From Amycolatopsis solani (lineage in GTDB: Bacteria; Actinomycetota; Actinomycetes; Mycobacteriales; Pseudonocardiaceae), in assembly GCF_033441515.1 (NCBI RefSeq), contig NZ_JAWQJT010000001.1:2418001-2482000 (forward strand): 64,000 nucleotides of DNA, given 5' to 3'. Shown here piece after piece: positions 54,121-64,000 of the stretch (the first letter of the stretch is position 1; every line of letters begins with the position of its first letter). The notes under the pieces were generated by a model. That model was not told the DNA's origin. It made no database searches and saw only the letters and a list, made by a program, of their open reading frames with translations. A program made the translations under genes and the position numbers.

Positions 54121-55043
54121 CCACGGGGGTCGTCGTGGTCGTCCGGGGGACGACGCTGCCCGGCGCGGCACTGAAGCTCCTGCGTGAGTCGGACGCGGTC
54201 TACGCGGCCACGGACGTCGACCCCGCCGCGTTCGGCGTCCCGGCCGTCACCGAAGCGCCTTCGCTGAAGGACGTCGTGCTGCTCGCCGGGTCCCGCGACG
54301 AGCCCGCCGCGGCGCTGCTCATCGCGACCGGCGCGGTCGTCATCGAGACGCCGGTGCCGCCCCTGGTCGAAGCCGCCGACGTGATGGACCGGCTCCGCTC
54401 GCCGGGCGGCTGCCCGTGGGACGCGGTCCAGACGCACGAATCGCTGCGGCAGTACCTGGTCGAGGAAACCTACGAACTGCTCGACGCCATCGAGGACGGC
54501 GATCGCGAGGCGCTGCGCGAGGAACTCGGCGACGTCCTGCTGCAGGTGCTGTTCCACGCGCGCGTCGCGGCCGAGGACGCGGGTGACCCGTTCGGCATCG
54601 ACGACGTCGCCACCGCGCTGGTCGAGAAGCTGGTCGGGCGGCACCCGCACGTGTTCGCCGACGCGGACAAGGTGCACACGGTCGAGCACCAGAACCTCAA
54701 GTGGGAAGAGCTGAAGCAGCGCGAGAAGCAGCGCAAGTCCATTGTGGACGGCGTGGCGCTCGGGCAGCCCGCCGTCGCGCTGGCGGGCAAGCTGGGGCAG
54801 CGCTCCGGCCGGGCGGGCATCCCGCTCGACCTCTTCCCCGAAGGCCCGGGAACCGCCGCCCAGCTGTTCCGCATCGCGGCCACGGCGCGGCGCGCGGGCG
54901 TCGACCCCGAAGACGAGCTGCGGACGCTGGCGAAGCAGTTCGCGCGGGACGTCCGGGGTGCCGAGCAGGCCGCCCGCGACGCCGGGCTGGAGCCGACGAC
55001 CCTCGAAGCCGACGGCTGGCGGAAGTTCTGGCCCGGCCGCTAG
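54117..55043 (+). CDS. mazG: Nucleoside triphosphate pyrophosphohydrolase MazG
   Basis: A 308-residue all-alpha NTP-PPase that hydrolyses aberrant or excess NTPs. Residues 1-95 are an N-terminal extension with a Rossmann-like feel (VVVVVRGTTLPGAALKLL). The MazG core starts at about 98: LRSPGGCPWDAVQTHESLRQYLVEETYELLDAIEDGD in parts with the EExxE12-28ExxD metal site (LREELGDVLLQVLFHA), and HPHVFADADKVHTVEHQNLKWEELKQREK. The second half is the degenerate MazG repeat. GTG 54117 overlaps the lipoprotein stop. Confidence 0.94.
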   Translation: MTTGVVVVVRGTTLPGAALKLLRESDAVYAATDVDPAAFGVPAVTEAPSLKDVVLLAGSRDEPAAALLIATGAVVIETPVPPLVEAADVMDRLRSPGGCPWDAVQTHESLRQYLVEETYELLDAIEDGDREALREELGDVLLQVLFHARVAAEDAGDPFGIDDVATALVEKLVGRHPHVFADADKVHTVEHQNLKWEELKQREKQRKSIVDGVALGQPAVALAGKLGQRSGRAGIPLDLFPEGPGTAAQLFRIAATARRAGVDPEDELRTLAKQFARDVRGAEQAARDAGLEPTTLEADGWRKFWPGR

Positions 55044-55067
55044 GTGTGACGCAGCACACATCCGGGT

Positions 55068-55096
55068 GAGAACCGTTTCCGGGCACCGGGCGTCTT
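55068..55096 (+). promoter_or_regulatory. ECF-type promoter of the sigma factor operon
   Basis: GAGAAC at 55068-55073 and CGTCTT at 55091-55096, 17 bases apart, fit the AAC...CGTC pattern of ECF sigma promoters. Transcription would begin about 7-9 bases later, at the GTG 55104 start, so the sigma mRNA may be leaderless and self-driven. A TGTGA-N6-ACACA motif lies just upstream at 55045-55060. Confidence 0.55.
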
Positions 55097-55103
55097 GCCT
55101 GGT

Positions 55104-55661
55104 GTGAGACACCTGCCACTGGACAGCGCGGACGAGGAGCACCTCGTCCGGCGCACGGCCAAGGGCGACCGCGCGGCGTTCGAGGAGCTCTACCGCCGCA
55201 CGTCGCCCTGGCTCGCCGTGCGCCTGCGCCGCCGGTGCGCGGACGACCAGATCGTCGCCGAGGTGATGCAGGAGACGTACCTGGCGGTCTGGCGCGCGGC
55301 GGGTTCGTTCGCGGGGGCCGTCACCGGCGGGACAGCGGTCGGCTGGGTGTGGACGATCGCGGCGCGCCGGCTGGTCGACGCGTTCCGGCGGCGGGCGCAC
55401 CACGCGCAGCCACCGCCGGAGATCGGGTTCGACCACGCGCCGGTCGCGGCCGCCGAGGACCAGGCGCTGTCGGTGGCGCTGGGCGACGAGGTCGGCGACG
55501 CGCTGCGCGACCTCGCGCCCGAGCTGCGGGCGGTCCTGCAGGCGATGGTGCTCGACGGGCTGACCGTCCGCGAGACCGCCGTCCTGCTGGGGCTGCCGGA
55601 AGGAACCGTCAAGACCCGGGCCCGCCGGGCGCGGATCGCGATGCGGGAGGCACTGTCATGA
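55104..55661 (+). CDS. ECF RNA polymerase sigma factor
   Basis: A 185-residue group 4 sigma factor. Region 2 covers about 12-85 (EEHLVRRTAKGDRAAFEELYRRTSP, ADDQIVAEVMQETYLAVWRAAGSF, VGWVWTIAARRLVDAFRRR for regions 2.1-2.4) and region 4 about 125-180 (LAPELRAVLQAMVLDGLTVRETAVLLGLPEGTVKTRARRARIAM in parts). GTG 55104 is at the predicted transcription start. The downstream anti-sigma gene overlaps by ATGA, and an ABC exporter follows, so the sigma probably answers an envelope signal and drives this operon. Confidence 0.92.
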   Translation: MRHLPLDSADEEHLVRRTAKGDRAAFEELYRRTSPWLAVRLRRRCADDQIVAEVMQETYLAVWRAAGSFAGAVTGGTAVGWVWTIAARRLVDAFRRRAHHAQPPPEIGFDHAPVAAAEDQALSVALGDEVGDALRDLAPELRAVLQAMVLDGLTVRETAVLLGLPEGTVKTRARRARIAMREALS

Positions 55662-56488
55662 ACCACGCATCGGACCAGCTCATCGCCGTGTACGTGACGG
55701 GCGGCGACCTCCCGGGTGACCAGCTGTGGGGCCTGGAGGCCCACCTCGAGAACTGCCCGGCGTGCCGGGCGCGGCTCGCCGAGGTGGCCCCCGTCCAGCC
55801 GGTGGTGGACGCCGTCTGGAACCGGCTCGCGCCCGAGATCGAGGTCCGCTTGTCGGGTGTCCCGTTCCACGAGCCGCTCGTGCCCAAGCCACGGCCGCGG
55901 CGGCCGCGGCGGTGGCGGTGGCTCGACACCTGGGTCACGCCGGCGATGGCGCCGTGGCTGGCGATGATCGCGGCGGTGGCCCTGGTCGCGGTGCTGCTCG
56001 ACGGCGTCTGGCACGCGGTGCTCGACGTGACTGCGGTGCAGCTCTTCGCCCCGGCGCTGCCGGTGCTCGGGGTCGCGGCGTCGTGGGCACGGGGGCTCGA
56101 CCCGGCCTACGAGGTCGTCACGGCGACGCCGCGGGCGGGGCTCTACCTGATCGTCCGGCGGACGGTGGCGGTGCTCGCCGTCGTCCTGCCGGTGCTCGGC
56201 GCGGCCGGGTGGCTGACCGGCACGGCGCCGGCGCTCTGGCTGCTGCCGAGCCTGGCGTTCACCACCGGCACGCTCGCGCTCGGCGGGGTGATCGGGGTGA
56301 GCCGGGCGGCGTACGCGCTGATCGCGGTGTGGGTGGCGATCGTCGTGCTGCCCGCGTTCGTCCAGCGGGGACAAGCGTTCGCACTGACCACCGGCGCGCT
56401 GCCGGTGTGGGCGGGGATCTTCGCGCTGACCACGGTGGCCGTCGTCCTGCACAGGGCGGCGTACACCCGGCTCGGCGCGCACCACTAG
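55658..56488 (+). CDS. Membrane anti-sigma factor with zinc-finger motif
   Basis: A 276-residue protein. Its N-terminus has the zf-HC2 signature HLENCPACRARL (HxxxCxxC) near residues 30-41. After a basic stretch (KPRPRRPRRWRWLD) come about six membrane segments (APWLAMIAAVALVAVLL, LFAPALPVLGVAASW, TVAVLAVVLPVLGAAGWL, LLPSLAFTTGTLALGGVIGV, ALIAVWVAIVVLPAF, GIFALTTVAVVLH). Having this many spans is unusual for a zinc-binding anti-sigma factor. ATG 55658 overlaps the sigma stop. It should hold the sigma at the membrane until a signal arrives. Confidence 0.82.
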   Translation: MNHASDQLIAVYVTGGDLPGDQLWGLEAHLENCPACRARLAEVAPVQPVVDAVWNRLAPEIEVRLSGVPFHEPLVPKPRPRRPRRWRWLDTWVTPAMAPWLAMIAAVALVAVLLDGVWHAVLDVTAVQLFAPALPVLGVAASWARGLDPAYEVVTATPRAGLYLIVRRTVAVLAVVLPVLGAAGWLTGTAPALWLLPSLAFTTGTLALGGVIGVSRAAYALIAVWVAIVVLPAFVQRGQAFALTTGALPVWAGIFALTTVAVVLHRAAYTRLGAHH

Positions 56489-56498
56489 GGAGGCAGAC

Positions 56499-57302
56499 AT
56501 GCGGGCAGTGGGAGCCGCCGAGGTCGCACCGGCAACCTACGCCTGGGAAATCCGGGCGCAGGGGCTGAAGGTGCGGGTGGGGCGGCGGAAGATGGCCGTG
56601 GACGGGCTGGACCTGTCCCTCGGCAAGGGCGTGCACGGCCTGCTCGGGCCGAACGGCGCGGGCAAGACAACGCTGATCAGGGCACTGGCGACGGTCCTGA
56701 AGCCGGCGGCGGGCACCCTGACACTGCTGGGCACGCAGGCGGGCGCCCAAAGCGGCCAGCGCGGCGTGCGCCGCCGCATCGGTTACCTGCCGCAGAACTT
56801 CGGCTACTACAAGCGGTTCACGGTGCGGGAGTTCGTCGAGTACCTGGCGTGGCTCAAGGAGATGTCCAAAGAGGACATCCCAGGCGCGGTCCAGCGCGCG
56901 GTGGAGCGCGTCGGCCTGGCCGACCGCGCGGACGACCGCCTGAAAACCCTGTCCGGCGGCATGATCCGCCGGGTGGGGATCGCCCAGGCGATCGTCAACG
57001 ACCCGGAAATCCTCCTGCTCGACGAGCCGACAGCGGGCCTCGACCCGGCGCAACGCGTGCGCTTCCGCGAGCTGGTCCAGGAACTGGGCCGCGAGTCGTG
57101 CGTGCTGATTTCGACCCACCTGGTGGAAGACGTCGCGACGGCGTGCTCGGACGTGGTGCTGTTCGCCGAGGGGCGGCTGGTGTTCCAGGGGACACCGGGC
57201 GAGCTGGCGGAGGCGGGAACGCTGGAGCACGTGGGCGACAGCCCGATCGAGCGCGGCTATTCGGCACTGCTGAACCACGAGCCGGGCAAGGGGGCTTGGT
57301 GA
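56499..57302 (+). CDS. ABC transporter ATP-binding protein
   Basis: A 267-residue exporter-type ATPase. Motifs: GLLGPNGAGKTTLIRALATVL (Walker A), YLPQNFGYYKRFTVREF (Q-loop), LSGGMIRRVGIAQAIV (signature, LSGGM), ILLLDEPTAGLDP (Walker B) and ISTHLVEDV (H-loop), all intact. It is the DrrA/CcmA-like type. It follows the anti-sigma gene by 10 bases, and its stop overlaps the next ATG (TGATG). The two hydrophobic proteins downstream are the probable membrane partners. Confidence 0.92.
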   Translation: MRAVGAAEVAPATYAWEIRAQGLKVRVGRRKMAVDGLDLSLGKGVHGLLGPNGAGKTTLIRALATVLKPAAGTLTLLGTQAGAQSGQRGVRRRIGYLPQNFGYYKRFTVREFVEYLAWLKEMSKEDIPGAVQRAVERVGLADRADDRLKTLSGGMIRRVGIAQAIVNDPEILLLDEPTAGLDPAQRVRFRELVQELGRESCVLISTHLVEDVATACSDVVLFAEGRLVFQGTPGELAEAGTLEHVGDSPIERGYSALLNHEPGKGAW

Positions 57303-57703
57303 TGGCCGCGGGACAGGTGCTGGACCACGGCGGGGTGGGCCTCGCGCGGGGTCGCTGGGCGGCTGGGGCGGTGCCGTGGCGCCGCACGGCCGGACGCACG
57401 CCGGGCGGCCGCGCGCTGTGGCGCCGCGCGGGTGGATCCGCGCGGGGTCGCTTGGCTGGGCCCGTCGAAGCCGGGCGGGGTCGTTGGGTGGGTGGGCCGG
57501 TGCCATGGCGACGCCCGCCGGTCGGCTGCCCGGCCGGCCTCGTGTCGAGCCGCCCGGCCGTCGAAATCGGGCGGGGTCGCTGGGCTGGGTCCGCGTCGAG
57601 CCGCCGCACACCGGCCGACCGTGCGGTGGGCCCCATGCCGAGCCGCCCGGCCGCCGCACTCGGGCCGAACCGCCCAGCCCGCACCCCGGAGGTGTCCCGA
57701 TGA
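57302..57703 (+). CDS. Putative Arg/Gly/Trp repeat protein within the ABC operon
   Basis: A 133-codon ORF that exactly fills the gap between ATPase and permease genes: its ATG overlaps the ATPase TGA (TGATG) and its TGA overlaps the permease ATG (ATGA). The product is very basic and repetitive, with variants of ARGRWAAGAVPWRR, GRGRWVGGPVPWRR and GRGRWAGSASSRR spaced 30-60 residues apart; the underlying DNA shares GCGGGGTCGCTGGGC repeats. No known domain, signal or membrane span. It may be a real but undescribed protein, or GC-rich repeat expansion that happens to stay open; RBS for the permease lies within it. Confidence 0.4.
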   Translation: MAAGQVLDHGGVGLARGRWAAGAVPWRRTAGRTPGGRALWRRAGGSARGRLAGPVEAGRGRWVGGPVPWRRPPVGCPAGLVSSRPAVEIGRGRWAGSASSRRTPADRAVGPMPSRPAAALGPNRPARTPEVSR

Positions 57704-59058
57704 TCCTCCGCACCGAACTCCGGCGCTCCATCGCGCCCTGGGCCGGCCTAGCGCTCGTCGTCGTCGCGCTCGGGTTTCTCTTCCTGCTCTCCGGGCCCTG
57801 GTGGAAAGCACCCGCGGCGTGGACCTCGCACAGCACCACCGCCGCGTTGTGGCTTCGGTTCCTGCTCGTCTTCCTCTGGCCCATCGTCGTCGGGGCCGGG
57901 GCCATCCAAGGGATGCGGGACAGCCGGTCCGGGATGGTCGAGTTGCTCGGCACCACCTCGCGGCCCGGCTGGCAACGCGCCGCCAGGCTGGCCGGGGCCG
58001 TCGGGGGGTTGAGCGTCGCCGGGTTCCTCGTCGTGTTCGCTGTGGGGGCCGTCGAAATCCTTGCGCACGGCGGGTTCTTCTCCCTCGGCTTCGTGCCGGT
58101 GCTGCTCGTCGGGGCGCTCGCGGTCGTCGCGGGCAGCTGGCTGGGGCTGGCGGTCGGACGGCTGCTGCCGCACCCGCTGGCCGCGCCCGGGGTGGCCGTC
58201 GTGGCGTTCGTCGGGACGATCCTCTGCTGGATGTCGCTCGAGGCCGGGCTGCACCCCGTGCTCCCCGCCCGGGTGGGGGCGCTGGCTCCCTCGCTGCCCG
58301 AGCCGCGCGGGGAGATGGTGACCACCACGACTTCCGTCGACGTCGGGCAGGCGGTGTGGTTCCTCGGCCTGGCCGTGACCGCGTTCCTGCTGCTCGCGGT
58401 GAACTCCGCGCGGGCCCGCCTGCTCAGCCTGCTGCCGCTCGCCGCCGGGGTCGTCGTCGCCTTGCCGGTGCTCCCGGCGGTGCCCGCGGACGCGCTCACC
58501 ACCGACAGCGCGGCCGCACGCATGGTCTGCGACGGGCCGATCTGCGTGTCCGAACTGCACCGGGATCGGCTGGCCGCCTTGAACCAGCCCGGTCGTGAAG
58601 CGCTCGCGATGCTGGCGAAGCTGCCCGATCCGCCGACCCGGATCGAAGAGCAGGTCCTGCCACCTCCGCTGACCGAGCCGGGGCCACGCGATCCGCGCGT
58701 CGTCCACCTGGACTTCCAGCGCGACGAGGTCCTGCTCACGGCGGATGACAACGACCTGCGGCTGGCGGTGCTGGCCGGCGCCGGCGTGCCCAGCTGCGTG
58801 CCGCCGAGCCACGGGAGCCTGCCGGACCAGGCCGCCCGTGCGATCGCCGCCGCGTACTTCACCGGGAAACTCGAACTGCTGCCCGAATACACCCGGAACT
58901 GGTTCAAGCGGCAATTCGGCGCGATCGAACAGGTGTGGAACGAGTTCCGCGCGTTGCCGCCGGACGTTCAGGCCGCCCGGATCGTCGCGGTGCGGCAGAC
59001 GCTGCTGACCTGCCGGGGCGAACCGATCGACGCGCTCGTTCCCGGAGCACTCCGATGA
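57700..59058 (+). CDS. ABC transporter membrane protein / large integral membrane protein
   Basis: A 452-residue protein. Residues 1-260 hold six to eight spans (APWAGLALVVVALGFLFLL, LRFLLVFLWPIVVGAGAI, GLSVAGFLVVFAVGAVEIL, LLVGALAVVAGSWLGLAVG, VGTILCWMSLEAGL, VWFLGLAVTAFLLLAV, LPLAAGVVVALPVLP). A soluble extracytoplasmic-looking C-terminal domain of about 180 residues follows, with paired Cys (CDGPIC). ATG 57700 has CGGAGG upstream. I do not recognise a named family; position after the ATPase argues for an ABC-2-type permease. Confidence 0.7.
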   Translation: MILRTELRRSIAPWAGLALVVVALGFLFLLSGPWWKAPAAWTSHSTTAALWLRFLLVFLWPIVVGAGAIQGMRDSRSGMVELLGTTSRPGWQRAARLAGAVGGLSVAGFLVVFAVGAVEILAHGGFFSLGFVPVLLVGALAVVAGSWLGLAVGRLLPHPLAAPGVAVVAFVGTILCWMSLEAGLHPVLPARVGALAPSLPEPRGEMVTTTTSVDVGQAVWFLGLAVTAFLLLAVNSARARLLSLLPLAAGVVVALPVLPAVPADALTTDSAAARMVCDGPICVSELHRDRLAALNQPGREALAMLAKLPDPPTRIEEQVLPPPLTEPGPRDPRVVHLDFQRDEVLLTADDNDLRLAVLAGAGVPSCVPPSHGSLPDQAARAIAAAYFTGKLELLPEYTRNWFKRQFGAIEQVWNEFRALPPDVQAARIVAVRQTLLTCRGEPIDALVPGALR

Positions 59059-59618
59059 GGTGGGCGGTGCTGTACGCCCGCTCGCGCCAGCTGCCCGTCG
59101 CGGCCGCGGCCCTGCTGGTCGTGACGCTGGGGGTGTGGCTCCCGGCGCGGGATTCGTGGAACCCGGTCGTGGTCGCCATGACGCTCGCGGCGGGCGTCGC
59201 GGTCGCGGCGATCGGCCTCAGCGGCCAGGACGCCGACCTCGACCGGGCGGCGGCGCTCCCGTGGCCGGTGCGGCGGTTCGCGCACCTCGCGCTGGTCGGC
59301 GTGGCCACCGGGGCGCTGGTGCTCGGCGTGCAGGAGCTGGGCGTCACCGCCGTCGACTCGGCGATCGTCACGCGGGACGCGGCGGGCCTCGCCGGCTTGG
59401 CGGGGCTGGCCGCCACGGTCGCGGGCGGGCAGTTCGGCTGGACGCTGCCGCTGGCGTGGTGCGCGATCAGCCCGTTCGTCCCGCCGGAGGACACGACGGC
59501 CACCCACGTCACGGCGTGGCTGCTGCAACCTGCGGGAACGACGGCGGCCACCTGGACGGCGGTAGTGCTGGCAGCGTCCGGTGCGGTGGCATACACGGGC
59601 TGGGGAGGGCGTCGCTGA
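59055..59618 (+). CDS. Integral membrane protein, likely ABC partner
   Basis: A 187-residue hydrophobic protein with about five or six spans (PVAAAALLVVTLGVWL, VVVAMTLAAGVAVAAIGL, FAHLALVGVATGALVLGV, AGLAGLAGLAATVAGG, TWTAVVLAASGAVAYTGW). Its ATG overlaps the preceding stop (ATGA), closing the sigma/anti-sigma/ABC operon. No functional motif is seen; it is probably a second membrane subunit. Confidence 0.7.
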   Translation: MRWAVLYARSRQLPVAAAALLVVTLGVWLPARDSWNPVVVAMTLAAGVAVAAIGLSGQDADLDRAAALPWPVRRFAHLALVGVATGALVLGVQELGVTAVDSAIVTRDAAGLAGLAGLAATVAGGQFGWTLPLAWCAISPFVPPEDTTATHVTAWLLQPAGTTAATWTAVVLAASGAVAYTGWGGRR

Positions 59619-59681
59619 AGGACCCCGGAAGTGTGAATGGAGGAAAACCAACTCCCTCCATGTTAAACGTATATCGCATCG

Positions 59682-59702
59682 GGGGGCTTGCCGCAAGACC
59701 CC
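59682..59702. promoter_or_regulatory. Palindromic element of rifamycin-associated (RAE) type
   Basis: GGGGGCTTGC-C-GCAAGACCCC is an inverted repeat with one mismatch per arm pair, 70 bases before the glycosyltransferase start. Actinomycete rifamycin-inactivation genes are known to carry a 19-base inverted repeat called RAE; size, position and the Rox gene downstream fit. I am recalling the element, not comparing it with a consensus. An ATGGAGG/CCTCCAT hairpin at 59637-59661 precedes it. Confidence 0.6.
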
Positions 59703-59710
59703 GGTCATAC

Positions 59711-59770
59711 CGCAAAATCGTCGCCCTGAGCCGGAAAACCCCGGCTCAGGGATTCAACGGGGGTTTTGCG
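59711..59770 (+). promoter_or_regulatory. Structured leader before the glycosyltransferase gene
   Basis: CGCAAAA (59711-59717) can pair with TTTTGCG (59764-59770) right at the start codon. Inside, CCCTGAGCCGG/CCGGCTCAGGG (59724-59751) forms a perfect 11-base hairpin with loop AAAACC. The GGGGG ribosome site lies between the stems, so the fold could gate translation or transcription. Confidence 0.5.
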
Positions 59771-59771
59771 A

Positions 59772-62457
<2,686 letters not shown>

Positions 62458-62465
62458 GGGGACGC

Positions 62466-64000
62466 ATGACGGAACACGAAACGGAACTGCACGCGGAGCG
62501 GGCCCACGTGGCCGGGCTCTACGCGAGGCTCGACGCCGAACGCGAGCGCGTCGCCGCCGAGTACCAGGCGGCGCTCGGCGGCAACGACCTCGGCGCCATG
62601 GAACGCGACGTCCGGGTGCGGGCGCTGGGCCGGGAGGTGCGACGGCTCGACGTCGTCGACAACGGGCTGTGCTTCGGGCGGCTCGACGCCGTCTCGGGGG
62701 AGCGCTCGTACATCGGGCGGATCGGGCTGTTCGACGAGGAGAACGACCACGAACCGGTGCTGCTCGACTGGCGGGCGCCGGCCGCGCGGCCGTTCTACAC
62801 CGCCACCGGCGCGAACCCGGAGGGCATGCGGCGACGGCGTCAGTTCCACACGCACCGGCGTGAAGTCGTCGACTTCACCGACGAAGATCTGGGCCGTCCC
62901 GGCGGGGACGCGTCGGGCGACGCGGCGCTGCTCGCGGCCGTCAACGCGCCGCGCGGCGAAGGCATGCGGGACATCGTCGCGACGATCCAGGCCGAGCAGG
63001 ACGAGATCATCCGGCTCGACCACCCCGGCGTGCTGGTGATCGAAGGCGGGCCGGGCACCGGGAAGACGGTGGTGGCGCTGCACCGCGTCGCCTACCTGCT
63101 CTACACCCAGCGGGAGCGGATGGAACGCCACGGCGCGCTCGTGGTCGGGCCCAACCCGGCGTTCCTGAACCACATCGGGCGCGTGCTGCCGTCGCTCGGG
63201 GAGACCGACGTCGTCTTCACGACCACCGGCGACCTCGTGCCCGGTCTGCACGTCACGGCCGAGGACGAGCCGGAAGCCGCGCGGCTCAAAGGATCCCGGA
63301 AGGTCCTGGACGTGCTCGCCGCCGCGATCGCCGACCGGCAGCGGCTGCCCGAAGAGCCCGTCGAGATCCAGCTCCGGGACGCCACCGTCCGGATCGACGC
63401 CGCGACCGCGGAGTGGGCCCGGCAGGAGGCGCGCGACAGCGGGCAGCCGCACAACGAAGCCCGCGCGGTGTTCGCCGACATCGTCACGTACGTGCTGACC
63501 GAACGGGCGATGAAGCGGATCACCCAGGGCTGGCTGAGCCGCGACGACCGTGAGGACTGGGAACGGTTCCGGGCCGAGCTGGTCAAGGACCTCGCCGCCG
63601 ACGAGGTGTTCACCCGCGCGCTCGACGAGCTGTGGCCGATCCTGACCCCGGAAACCCTGCTGTCCCAGCTGTATTCGTCGCCAGAACGGCTGCGGGCGGC
63701 GGGTGGGGACGCCGCGCTGGCGAGGGCCGACGGCGATGCCTGGACGGTGTCGGACGTGCCACTGCTCGACGAGCTCGTCGACCTGCTGGGCCGTGACCTC
63801 GCGGCCGAAAAGGCCGCGGAGCGCGCGGCCGAACGGGAGCGGAAGGCGAAAGCCGCCTACGCCGCCGACGTCCTGGACAACCTCATCGAGCGCGAGGACG
63901 TCGACGAGGACGTCGGCCTGGTCGCCAAGGACCTGCTCTACGGCGAGGACCTGGCCGACCGGTTCGTCGAAACCGACACCCGGACGCTCGTCGAGCGCGC
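62466..64000 (+). CDS. helR: HelD/HelR-type RNA polymerase-recycling ATPase, 5' part
   Basis: 511 codons run off the window. The N-terminal coiled arm (ELHAERAHVAGLYARLDAERERVAAEY) is the HelD hallmark that enters the polymerase secondary channel. The UvrD-like 1A domain has VGPNPAFLNHIGRVLPSLGE and Walker A VIEGGPGTGKTVVALHRVAYLLY near residue 195-217, with RIGLFDEENDHEPVLLDWRAP before it. HelR proteins eject rifamycin-blocked polymerase from DNA and protect it. Coupling to rox (RBS GAGGGGAC at the rox stop) supports HelR over a housekeeping HelD. The C-terminal half is unseen. Confidence 0.85.
   Translation, partial: MTEHETELHAERAHVAGLYARLDAERERVAAEYQAALGGNDLGAMERDVRVRALGREVRRLDVVDNGLCFGRLDAVSGERSYIGRIGLFDEENDHEPVLLDWRAPAARPFYTATGANPEGMRRRRQFHTHRREVVDFTDEDLGRPGGDASGDAALLAAVNAPRGEGMRDIVATIQAEQDEIIRLDHPGVLVIEGGPGTGKTVVALHRVAYLLYTQRERMERHGALVVGPNPAFLNHIGRVLPSLGETDVVFTTTGDLVPGLHVTAEDEPEAARLKGSRKVLDVLAAAIADRQRLPEEPVEIQLRDATVRIDAATAEWARQEARDSGQPHNEARAVFADIVTYVLTERAMKRITQGWLSRDDREDWERFRAELVKDLAADEVFTRALDELWPILTPETLLSQLYSSPERLRAAGGDAALARADGDAWTVSDVPLLDELVDLLGRDLAAEKAAERAAERERKAKAAYAADVLDNLIEREDVDEDVGLVAKDLLYGEDLADRFVETDTRTLVER

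Noticed and set aside
55045..55060. TGTGA-N6-ACACA as a CRP/GlxR site
   Set aside because: One half-site deviates and it lies upstream of an ECF-type promoter with no supporting context; noted only in passing.

Overview
The window is actinobacterial chromosome with very high G+C, frequent GTG/TTG starts and many ATGA/GTGA stop-start overlaps. Gene content (Rpf, Pmt, DivIVA-repeat proteins, LpqT-position lipoprotein, F420/LLM oxidoreductases, a Rox-type monooxygenase) and the style of the intergenic palindromes point to the Pseudonocardiales, most likely Amycolatopsis. That assignment is inference from content; no search was run.

Region 1-13.9 kb is a mixed left flank. It holds a GAF-regulator/aldehyde dehydrogenase/DUF779 unit, an M20 peptidase, a MOSC-TetR pair, a secreted GH20 hexosaminidase, a propionyl-CoA synthetase, a membrane Ser/Thr kinase with its kinase domain at the C-terminus, a methyltransferase, an AraC regulator and a GNAT gene coupled to the protein mannosyltransferase pmt. 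From 12.3 to 55.0 kb the order follows the M. tuberculosis Rv1002c-Rv1021 backbone: pmt, rsmI, pabB, metG, tatD, rpfB, ksgA, ispE, a pks16-type acyl-AMP ligase, pth, rplY, a lipoprotein, prs, glmU, a TetR, mfd, mazG. Lineage-specific insertions sit inside it: a SUKH-3 protein, a catalytically degenerate GH25 protein, a MetN-like ATPase gene under a SAM riboswitch, an ABC-F protein, DivIVA-repeat proteins, a diguanylate cyclase, a desaturase, tandem Nudix genes and several decaying genes.

After mazG the backbone stops. At 55.1-59.6 kb lies an apparently self-regulated ECF sigma/anti-sigma/ABC-transporter operon, with an RGRW-repeat reading frame wedged between ATPase and permease. At 59.6-64 kb there is a palindromic promoter element and structured leader, followed by a GT1 glycosyltransferase, a rifamycin-monooxygenase (Rox) homologue and a HelD/HelR-type RNA polymerase motor. 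This looks like a multilayer rifamycin-resistance operon; helR runs off the window.

The three most unusual signals are as follows. (1) A SAM riboswitch, a short Cys-ending leader peptide and an intrinsic terminator precede an orphan MetN homologue whose Q-loop, signature, Walker B glutamate and H-loop are all altered; it may be a ligand-binding regulator rather than a transporter ATPase. (2) The rifamycin-type cassette with its palindrome and attenuator-like leader. (3) A family of long intergenic palindromes: one 44-52 bp element occurs four times, always between convergent genes, and supplies stop codons to its neighbours.
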